Shown piece after piece: positions 51,813 to 59,293 of a stretch of DNA of 64,000 nt. The stretch is taken from positions 558,001 through 622,000 of the forward strand of contig BPHK01000001.1 of NCBI GenBank assembly GCA_026003495.1, read 5' to 3'. The notes below the pieces were generated by a model. That model did no database searches, was not told the DNA's origin, and saw only the letters and a list, made by a program, of their open reading frames with translations. This DNA is from Candidatus Kapaibacterium sp. Its GTDB lineage: Bacteria; Bacteroidota; Ignavibacteria; Kapaibacteriales; NICIL-2. Every line of letters begins with the position of its first letter. Position 1 is the stretch's first letter. The translations under genes and the position numbers were made by a program.

Positions 51813-53909
51813 ATGATCGCGCAGCGTCTTGTCCTGGCTCTCCTGTCTTCGCTGGTGGTGTACGCCCAGGAGGCTGATACGAGTGGGCAATTAGCAAATG
51901 CCTACCGCAGGCTCTTCTTCCCCGAACTGAAACTGCTCGCGCAGTCCTCCGGTGATTCGGTTGTTCTGCGTTGGGCACCATCGAATGCACCGGCATGGCG
52001 TGCTTATAACCGCATCGGCTACCATGTCGAGCGCGCACTCTTGGACTCAACCAGTCCAACGCCGCTCCGCTACGAGCGGTTGACCCAAGAGCCGCTCAAA
52101 CCCTGGACACTCGAGGAATGGAAGCGGCGGAGCCGCCCCGAACAACAGTTCGCAGCAATTGCAGCGCAATGCCTCTACGGCAGAGTCTCGATCCCGCAAC
52201 CGAACACAGCGGAGAGCATCCTCGACGCAGCAACGGAGCTGGAGAATCGCTTCGGTTTTGCACTCTTCGCCGCCGACTGTGATGCGCATGCTGCAACAGG
52301 ACTGGGATTGCGCTTTGTCGATCGCGCGGTGCGCACCGGGCAGACGTGGATTTACCGTGTCTCTCCCGCACGACAGGATTCCGTCTTCGTGCTCGACACG
52401 GCGGTCCTCGTCGTGGATGTCGAACCCTACCGCCCGTGGCCACCGGTGCTGAGTCTGGAAGCTGAAGAGACGGAGCGGGAAATCACGCTACGGTGGAAGA
52501 ACTTCCCCGGAGGCGGCTACACGGCGTTCAATGTGTACCGCACCGGTCCCGATGGTCAGCGCAGAAAGCTCAACAGCACACCGATTGTTTCAGCGACACC
52601 ACGTGGCTGGACGCAGCGTATCGAGCCATGGTTTCGCGACACCACTGCAGAGTGGAACGTCCGCTACACCTACGAAGTGCGGGGTATTTCACCGTTTGCC
52701 GAAGAGGGAGAGCCCGCCACCATCGTTGCAATGCTTCGGGACCGCACCCCGCCACCGCCGCCAGTACTGGGCAAGCCGACCATCTACGGTATGACGATGG
52801 TGCGGCTGGAATGGAGCATCACCGCTCCACCCGATCTGGGCGGCTTTGTGGTCATGAAGAGCGACAAGCCCGACCGTGACTGGCGAGCCCTCCACGAACA
52901 GCCCCTCCCGCCCACGCAGCGTACCCTCCTCGACACACTCGCCGATCCGGACTTGGCATACTACGCTGTCTTCGCGCTCGACACGGCGGGCAACTGGAGC
53001 GAGTACTTGCCGATCTACGTTGACATCCACGACACGATCCCCCCAGCACCACCGACGAACGTGCGTGGCACGATTGACACCAACGGGGTTGTTCGCCTTG
53101 AATGGAATCTCGGCAGCGAGCGGGATTTGTTGGGCTACCGCGTCCTCTGGGCGAACGATACCACGCATGAATTCACCCAGCGCACGAACCTGGTGTGGAT
53201 GGATACGGTGTTCACCGATACCGTTGCGCTCAATACGCTGACCGAGTTCGTGTACTACCGCGTCGTAGCAGTTGATACGCGCCATTTCCACTCCGATCCC
53301 TCGCCGATCGTTGCGATTAAGCGCCCGGACATCGTCCCACCGGTGGCGCCACTGTTTACGGACGTGTACGTGACCGAGGACCGCGTGCAACTTCGCTGGC
53401 AGCCTTCCACGAGCAGCGATGTCGCGCGCCAGGTGCTCTACCGTCGCGGCGGAGGCGACACAGCCTGGCGGCAGATCGCCGAGCTGGCGCCCGAGCAGGA
53501 GATGTACGTCGATACCGCCGTTGTGCAGCGGACGACGTACTCCTACACAGTCGAGGCGATTGACCGGAGCGGGCTGCGCTCAGAGCGGGCGTTGCCTGTG
53601 CAAGCACGTCCATTCGATCCCGGTGTCCGCGAGCCGGTGCAGAACCTCCGCGCCGATTACGACACCAGTACACGGGCGGTTGTTGTGGAGTGGGCACTTC
53701 CGCGCCAGCCTGCTGAGCAATTCTGGTTCGTGGTGTACCGCGCTGTGGATGACGGCGAGCTGACGCAGTACCGCGCCGTGGCGCCAGGCGAGCGGCGCTT
53801 TGTGGACCGGGAACTGGTCGGACGCGGACGCTACCGCTATGCCGTGCGGGTGATGACAGCGCTGGGTTCCTCGCCGCTGTCTCCTGTGGCAGTGGTTGTG
53901 GTGCGGTAG
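51813..53909 (+). CDS. Secreted protein with several fibronectin type III domains
   Basis: The 698-residue product has a signal peptide (MIAQRLVLALLSSLVVYAQ) and GGAGG before the ATG. After a 200-residue N-terminal region come about five Fn3-like units: REITLRWKNFPGGGYTAFNVY, MVRLEWSITAPPDLGGFVVM, VVRLEWNLGSERDLLGYRVL, RVQLRWQPSTSSDVARQVLY and AVVVEWALPRQPAEQFWFVVY. Each unit is followed by a Y-x-V-x-A type last strand. It ends VVVVR, but this is the last Fn3 strand and not a T9SS CTD. It is third in the barrel-TANFOR-Fn3 operon and likely acts with the giant at the cell surface. Confidence 0.8.
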   Translation: MIAQRLVLALLSSLVVYAQEADTSGQLANAYRRLFFPELKLLAQSSGDSVVLRWAPSNAPAWRAYNRIGYHVERALLDSTSPTPLRYERLTQEPLKPWTLEEWKRRSRPEQQFAAIAAQCLYGRVSIPQPNTAESILDAATELENRFGFALFAADCDAHAATGLGLRFVDRAVRTGQTWIYRVSPARQDSVFVLDTAVLVVDVEPYRPWPPVLSLEAEETEREITLRWKNFPGGGYTAFNVYRTGPDGQRRKLNSTPIVSATPRGWTQRIEPWFRDTTAEWNVRYTYEVRGISPFAEEGEPATIVAMLRDRTPPPPPVLGKPTIYGMTMVRLEWSITAPPDLGGFVVMKSDKPDRDWRALHEQPLPPTQRTLLDTLADPDLAYYAVFALDTAGNWSEYLPIYVDIHDTIPPAPPTNVRGTIDTNGVVRLEWNLGSERDLLGYRVLWANDTTHEFTQRTNLVWMDTVFTDTVALNTLTEFVYYRVVAVDTRHFHSDPSPIVAIKRPDIVPPVAPLFTDVYVTEDRVQLRWQPSTSSDVARQVLYRRGGGDTAWRQIAELAPEQEMYVDTAVVQRTTYSYTVEAIDRSGLRSERALPVQARPFDPGVREPVQNLRADYDTSTRAVVVEWALPRQPAEQFWFVVYRAVDDGELTQYRAVAPGERRFVDRELVGRGRYRYAVRVMTALGSSPLSPVAVVVVR

Positions 53910-54181
53910 AAACGGCCCCACTTTTTCTGTCCCGCGAGCCTTTTCCCACGGGGCTAGGCAACGGATTTCCAGCACAGAGACTGCTTCCCCTACCGCCAAG
54001 CGGCTCGAACAAGGGTGAGATTGCCTTCTCTTCGAGTGGAAGATTCGCCACCAATGCCGATTTCGACCCTTCTCACTGAGCGTAACAAATCGGTAACAGT
54101 GCTATAGCACTGGGGTAAGAGGTGGAGGGGAGTTTCGCAGCGGTTCTGTGTGTGGTTGTTTCATCACTTCCTTCCAGCTCG
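53910..54181. other. Intergenic region before the TonB receptor gene
   Basis: These 272 bases contain no convincing gene, no TAnnTTTG box and no riboswitch I recognise. The clear element is the palindrome at 54097-54112. The segment just after the Fn3 stop has short inverted bits and CTTTTTC that could weakly end transcription. Confidence 0.5.
54097..54112 (+). promoter_or_regulatory. Perfect 16-bp palindrome CAGTGCTATAGCACTG
   Basis: The sequence equals its own reverse complement and lies 70 nt before the chosen start of the TonB receptor gene. It looks like a binding site for a dimeric regulator. Confidence 0.5.
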
Positions 54182-57043
54182 ATGGCTGTTCGTGTGTTCG
54201 TGTGTGTGGTGCTTGCTGCTGTGCTTGCACATTCTGCTGAAGAGCCAGGTACAATAAGCGGCAGAATCCGCGAAGCCTCTACTGGCGATGCTCTCCGCGG
54301 TGCAACGGTGATTCTTGACGGTACGAAAAAAGGTGCAATCAGTGACCCGAAGGGGAACTTCACGATCAAAAATGTCCCTCCTGGGACGTACTCGATCACG
54401 GTTCGGTATGTCGGCTACGAAACCAAACGCATTCCGAACATCGTCGTCACGCCGGGCAAGGTAACCACCCTTTCGGTGGTGCTCGACCGTGATCGGCAGG
54501 TCGTTGCCAAAGATGTGATCGTCGAAGCCCGCAGGACAACGGAGACGCAAGCAGCACTGCTTGCCCAGCGGAAGAACAGTGCGCAGGTCAGCGATGGCGT
54601 CAGTATCGAGGAGATCAAAAAGCTGCCTGATACCGATGCAGGGCAGGCATTGCGGCGTGTTTCGAGCGTCACACTCGCAGGCGACAAGTTCTTGGTCGTC
54701 CGTGGCACCAGCGACCGCTATAACAACGCGATGCTCAATGGCGTCGTGCTGACCTCGACCGAACCAGATCGGAAAGCCTTCACCTACGATCTTCTCCCGA
54801 GCGAACTCCTCGAAAGCGCGACGATCGCCAAAACGTTCACACCCGATTTGCCAGGCAACTTCACCGGTGGGATGGTAGAGCTGAACACGGTGGAGTTCCC
54901 ATCGCAATCAATGCTCCGTGTGAGCTTTGGCTCATCGGTCAACGATAATGCTTTCATGCAACCGGGACGCTATATCAGCTCACCGAGTGGGCGGTGGGAT
55001 TGGCTCGGCTTCGACGATGGTACCCGCTCGAAACTCCCGGAGGGAATGCCTGCCGATCGCCGCCAGATGAGCGCGCTGCTGAGTGCTGTCCGCAATCCCT
55101 ACGACACAACCGGCGCACGAGAGCGATGGACCGCGATCAGCCGATCATTCAATAACCAGAACTGGCAACGCACCCAGCGGACGCTTCAGACGCCGAACAG
55201 CTCGATTTCACTGGCGTATTCGAACCTTGCATCACTGTTCGGAGCTGAGCTTGGGGTTGTCGCAAGCCTGACGTACTCGAATAGCTGGTCGGCCTCAACC
55301 ATCGAGCGTAATGGCATCTTAGCCGATCGCTCCCGTTGGTTTGTCAATAGTGGCTTCAATCCCTCTCGGACGACCACGCTCGGAAGCATGCTCAATCTTG
55401 CGCTCAAGGCGAGCAGTTACTCGACGATTGCGCTGCGGACGGTCTTCAACCACAGCGCCGATGAAGACGTGGTCGTGCTCGATGGGCAGGACTACGTGCG
55501 GATTTTCGACACGAAACAGATTTCGATGCAGTACGTCGAGAAAATGCTCCTTTCGTCGGTGCTCACAGGGGATCATACGCTTGTGGGGCTGGGAAATGCA
55601 GCGCTGGATTGGAAGATTGGCTATTCGCAGTCAGGACGAAACGAACCCGACTACCGGCGCTTTCGTTTTGCTCGCCAAACCCCGAGTGGCGATGGCTACG
55701 TCGAACCGTTTAGCTCCGATATCCCCAGTTTCACGCCACTAGCCCAAGGCGATGGGGTTCGCGCAGGGCGCTTTTTCTCTTCGCTCTATGAGCGAGCATG
55801 GACAGGGGCATTCAACGTCGAGTTGCCACTGCGAGAGCTGAAAGTCAAGACTGGCTTCCTCACCGAGCATCGGCAGCGTTCGTTTTCAGCGCGGTCGTTC
55901 ACCTACGTGCCGGGCCCGGAATTTTCACTCGACTACGATGTTTTCACGCTTCCAGACTCGGTTCAGTGGGCCGATCCCTCGCGCATCTTCCAACCGGAAA
56001 ACTTTGGCCCGCAGGGAATCGGTATTTCCGAAGACTCGCGTCTTGCCGATGCATACGATGCAAGTGAGCGGCTCTACGCGGGGTATGTGATGGCTGATTG
56101 GTCGCTCGATGAGCTGGGGCTCCCGCTGCGAATCATCGGTGGTGTTCGCTACGAGAACAACCAACAGGTGCTCTCGAGTTACGATTTGAGCGATCGGCCG
56201 GTCAATGTAAATCTCCTGACGCGTGACTGGTTGCCAGCGTTATCGCTCATTGTCAAGCTCAGCGATGCAATGAATCTGCGCTTTGCTGGCTCACAAACCC
56301 TTGCGCGGCCGTCGCTGCGGGAGTTTGCACCGTTTGCATTCTACGATTTTTCGACCCAATCCCAAGTGATGGGCAACCCGAATCTGACGCGTTCGAGAAT
56401 TACGAACCTCGATCTGCGTTGGGAATGGTTCACATCGCCTGGCGAGGTACTATCGGCGAGCGTCTTCTACAAACGTTTTCTCGATGCAATCGAGGAGACC
56501 ATTTATTTGGAGCAACAAGAGATTGCTCGCACCTTCCGAAATGCAGAAGGACCGGCCACCAATTACGGCATCGAGCTTGAGGTCCGCAAACGACTCGATC
56601 TTTTCGGAAGTTGGGGAGAGAACGTAGTGCTCTCGGCAAACTATGCTCGAATTTTTTCGGAGATCGAAGTTGCGCAAGGTGGGCAGCTCGATCGCCGTCC
56701 GATGTGGGGGCAATCGCCGTATACGTTGAATGTATCGGCCTATGCTTCGATTCCCGCATGGGAAGCCACGCTTAGCATCGGGTATAACGTGTTCGGTCGG
56801 CGGATTGTACTGGTGGGATTGCGGAATGCGTACCTATTTGAAGATCCCCACACCTACGAGTTGCCGCGCGATGTCGTAGATGTTGCGGTGACCAAACGGC
56901 TTGGAAATCTCGAGCTACGACTTTCACTTCGTGATCTCCTCAACCAACCGCTGCGATGGGAGCAGGGCGGCACAATTGTGCAGTCCACCATTCGCGGCCG
57001 TTCCATCGGTGTTGGCGTCAGCTATCGCTTCGGCGAGCAGTAG
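54182..57043 (+). CDS. TonB-dependent outer-membrane receptor
   Basis: The 953-residue product has a signal peptide (MAVRVFVCVVLAAVLAHSAEE), a carboxypeptidase-regulatory-like domain (TISGRIREASTGDALRGATV ... RYVGYETKRIPNIVV, about 25-100), a plug (IEEIKKLPDTDAGQALRRVS, FLVVRGTSDRYNNAMLNGVVL), and a large barrel with LRFAGSQTLARPSLREFAPF and a C-terminal GVGVSYRFGEQ. It imports a ligand with TonB energy; the ligand is unknown. The ATG at 54182 gives the leader; an in-frame GTG at 54122 is less likely. A T9SS cargo begins 30 nt downstream, so the pair probably forms an operon. A perfect palindrome lies upstream. Confidence 0.92.
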   Translation: MAVRVFVCVVLAAVLAHSAEEPGTISGRIREASTGDALRGATVILDGTKKGAISDPKGNFTIKNVPPGTYSITVRYVGYETKRIPNIVVTPGKVTTLSVVLDRDRQVVAKDVIVEARRTTETQAALLAQRKNSAQVSDGVSIEEIKKLPDTDAGQALRRVSSVTLAGDKFLVVRGTSDRYNNAMLNGVVLTSTEPDRKAFTYDLLPSELLESATIAKTFTPDLPGNFTGGMVELNTVEFPSQSMLRVSFGSSVNDNAFMQPGRYISSPSGRWDWLGFDDGTRSKLPEGMPADRRQMSALLSAVRNPYDTTGARERWTAISRSFNNQNWQRTQRTLQTPNSSISLAYSNLASLFGAELGVVASLTYSNSWSASTIERNGILADRSRWFVNSGFNPSRTTTLGSMLNLALKASSYSTIALRTVFNHSADEDVVVLDGQDYVRIFDTKQISMQYVEKMLLSSVLTGDHTLVGLGNAALDWKIGYSQSGRNEPDYRRFRFARQTPSGDGYVEPFSSDIPSFTPLAQGDGVRAGRFFSSLYERAWTGAFNVELPLRELKVKTGFLTEHRQRSFSARSFTYVPGPEFSLDYDVFTLPDSVQWADPSRIFQPENFGPQGIGISEDSRLADAYDASERLYAGYVMADWSLDELGLPLRIIGGVRYENNQQVLSSYDLSDRPVNVNLLTRDWLPALSLIVKLSDAMNLRFAGSQTLARPSLREFAPFAFYDFSTQSQVMGNPNLTRSRITNLDLRWEWFTSPGEVLSASVFYKRFLDAIEETIYLEQQEIARTFRNAEGPATNYGIELEVRKRLDLFGSWGENVVLSANYARIFSEIEVAQGGQLDRRPMWGQSPYTLNVSAYASIPAWEATLSIGYNVFGRRIVLVGLRNAYLFEDPHTYELPRDVVDVAVTKRLGNLELRLSLRDLLNQPLRWEQGGTIVQSTIRGRSIGVGVSYRFGEQ

Positions 57044-57073
57044 TGTTGTTTCACAACTCGTAGTGTTTCTTCC

Positions 57074-59101
57074 ATGCAACGTTTGGTGTACCTTCTCCTT
57101 CTCGGTGCGCTTGTGCTTGCTGATGCAACGGCACAGCAGATCACCGTTCGTTTGCTCAAACCTGCCGGCGGAGAAGTATTCCGCCCAGGTATTTCAGAAG
57201 ATCTCGTTTGGGACACGACGGGCTATCCGGGGATTTATCCGACGTGGCGGTTCCAATTTGCCACCAGTCCAACTGGTCCGTGGATCGATCTCCAGGGGGC
57301 GACCGCAGTCAAAGACTCCGCAAGCCGGCGCGGACGCTTTCTCGGTGGCTTCCGCGTTCCAGCAATCCCAACGACAAATGGCTACGTGCGGATGGTGCTT
57401 GTCCGCCCTGATGGCACGCTCGACGAAACGGTGACCAGTCGGAACCAGCAGCCATTTACCATCGAGCAGCCGCAGTCGCTGCGTCCAGATTCAGTGCTGC
57501 GAACGCCAATTACAACGCGCGTTCAACTGAGCAATAAAAAGCTCTACGGGTTGGATGGGTACGTCTTCGTTGACGAGGGTGGAGTACTGGTCATCGAGCC
57601 GGGCACGGTGATCATCGGCGACACGGTGGGGCAAAATTCAGCGCTCTGCGTCAATCGCGGAGGGAAAATCATCGCTGCCGGGACGCGGGAGCGTCCGATT
57701 ATCATGACCTCATCGGCACCACCCGGGCAGCGTGCGCCGGGTGATTGGGGCGGGCTGCTCCTGTGCGGACGTGCCCGGACGAATCACCCCGGAGGTCAGG
57801 CTGCACTCGAAGGGGGCATTGCCGATGCAAATCAAGTGCGAGGTTGGTTCGGCGGCAATGACGATGATGATTCCAGCGGTGTCCTCCGATACCTACGGAT
57901 CGAGTTCGCTGGCATTGCCGCCGCGCCCAACAGTGAGCTCAACGGTCTAACCCTTGGCAGCGTCGGACGACGTACAGTGCTCGAGTATGTCCAAGTCAGC
58001 TATGCTAACGATGATGCCTTCGAGTGGTTCGGTGGTAGTGTCAACGGACGCTATTTGATCTCGATCGGTTGCATTGACGACGACTTCGATACCGACAACG
58101 GTTGGAGCGGTCGCGTGCAATTCGGTGTTGGGCAGCGGTTCCGCAATCGTGCTGATCAATCCATCTCCCAGGCATTCGAATCTGACAATGACGCCAGTGG
58201 TTCCTTCAACAGGCCGTACACGACGGGAGTATTCAGCAACATGACGCTCATCGGTCCACTGCAGGATACCTCGTGGACTCCCGGGACTGGGACAACGCCG
58301 AGTACGTTCAACTCACGCTTCGGTGCCGCAGCGCAGATACGCCGTAACTCGCGCTTGAGCATCATCAACAGCGTGTTCCTGGGTTGGCCGCGCGGAGTTG
58401 AAATCGCAGGCTCGAACACGATGGCAGCAGCGGCAGCTGATTCGTTGTTGATTCGCAACAACTCGTTCTACGGCATCAAAGGGACATGGCTCAACTTCGC
58501 TGGTGGTACTCCGCCGCAAGGCATGACGACTGCATGGATCGAACAACCACAGTTTGGGAATATCCTCGATAAAAGCTCGCCTGCACTGGCGATGCTGATG
58601 AATCCCTTTGCGACGAACTTGGACTTCAACCCACAACCGATGGCGAATTCGCCCGTAGCTTCACAAAGCACATCGTACCAGAGCACACCGCAGGTGGATC
58701 TGAGCGGGCTGACGCCGGTTTCGTATCGCGGTGCGTTTGCACCGTATCCAGTGGAGCGTTGGGATTTGCCGTGGGCGGAATATGACCCCATCAACGCAGA
58801 CTACACGCTCTCGGTCGGTGATGACAAGCCCGACCTCAGCCTTGCACTCGAGGTGCTGCCCAATCCTATAGCAGACGTTGGCGTGCTTCGCTACACGCTC
58901 CCGACGGATGATCAGGTCACGCTGAGCATCGTTGATGCGCAAGGCCGCGAAGTAGTGCGATACCTTAGTGGCTCCATGCAGCATGCGAGCATATACGAAG
59001 TTCCGCTCCGAGCCGAGTGGCTTCCGAGCGGATGCTATTTTGCCCGGCTTATGACCGAGCGCAGTGGAAGCATTGTTACGCCAATCGTGATTGTACGCTG
59101 A
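57074..59101 (+). CDS. T9SS cargo partner of the TonB receptor (beta-helix-like)
   Basis: The 675-residue product has a signal peptide (LVYLLLLGALVLADATAQ). An N-terminal beta domain (KPAGGEVFRPGISEDLVWDT) is followed by a long region with LYGLDGYVFVDEGGVLVIEP, GTVIIGDTVGQNSALCVNRG, RPIIMTSSAPPGQRAPGDWGG, RYLRIEFAGIAAAPNSELNG and EYVQVSYANDDAFEWFGGSV. These look like repeats of a right-handed beta-helix. The end is a T9SS CTD (EVLPNPIADVGVLRYTLP ... TPIVIVR). Secreted proteins of this type are found beside TonB receptors in Bacteroidota, from memory; the function is not known to me. A strong terminator follows. Confidence 0.8.
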   Translation: MQRLVYLLLLGALVLADATAQQITVRLLKPAGGEVFRPGISEDLVWDTTGYPGIYPTWRFQFATSPTGPWIDLQGATAVKDSASRRGRFLGGFRVPAIPTTNGYVRMVLVRPDGTLDETVTSRNQQPFTIEQPQSLRPDSVLRTPITTRVQLSNKKLYGLDGYVFVDEGGVLVIEPGTVIIGDTVGQNSALCVNRGGKIIAAGTRERPIIMTSSAPPGQRAPGDWGGLLLCGRARTNHPGGQAALEGGIADANQVRGWFGGNDDDDSSGVLRYLRIEFAGIAAAPNSELNGLTLGSVGRRTVLEYVQVSYANDDAFEWFGGSVNGRYLISIGCIDDDFDTDNGWSGRVQFGVGQRFRNRADQSISQAFESDNDASGSFNRPYTTGVFSNMTLIGPLQDTSWTPGTGTTPSTFNSRFGAAAQIRRNSRLSIINSVFLGWPRGVEIAGSNTMAAAAADSLLIRNNSFYGIKGTWLNFAGGTPPQGMTTAWIEQPQFGNILDKSSPALAMLMNPFATNLDFNPQPMANSPVASQSTSYQSTPQVDLSGLTPVSYRGAFAPYPVERWDLPWAEYDPINADYTLSVGDDKPDLSLALEVLPNPIADVGVLRYTLPTDDQVTLSIVDAQGREVVRYLSGSMQHASIYEVPLRAEWLPSGCYFARLMTERSGSIVTPIVIVR

Positions 59102-59179
59102 TCGTGTTCCGTCGGTAGTGCAATAGGTTTCTCGACGCTCTCTTGCTCTCCCCCGAGCGGGAGAACCACACACACGCAG

Positions 59180-59212
59180 CAAGGCATCCGCTTGCGGATG
59201 CCTTGTTGATTT
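59180..59212 (+). terminator. Rho-independent terminator after the TonB receptor operon
   Basis: CAAGGCATCC (59180-59189) pairs perfectly with GGATGCCTTG (59196-59205) over a GCTTGC loop, followed by TTGATTTTG. Confidence 0.8.
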
Positions 59213-59257
59213 TGGGAAGGAGTGAAACGCTGCGTCGCGAAGTTGTGTTACTAATGC

Positions 59258-59265
59258 TAGTTTTG
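59258..59265 (+). promoter_or_regulatory. TAGTTTTG promoter box for the second adhesin gene
   Basis: TAGTTTTGA begins 36 nt before the ATG at 59294. Confidence 0.45.
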
Positions 59266-59293
59266 AACGTCCAAACTCCGCATGGAGGCAGCG

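Noticed and set aside
51813-53909. Fn3 protein as a T9SS cargo because it ends VVVVR
   Set aside because: The ending is the last strand of an Fn3 unit and there is no preceding 'PNP' start or CTD pattern.
53910-54181. Cobalamin or TPP riboswitch before the TonB receptor
   Set aside because: I looked for the conserved boxes of both and found none; only the palindrome is convincing.
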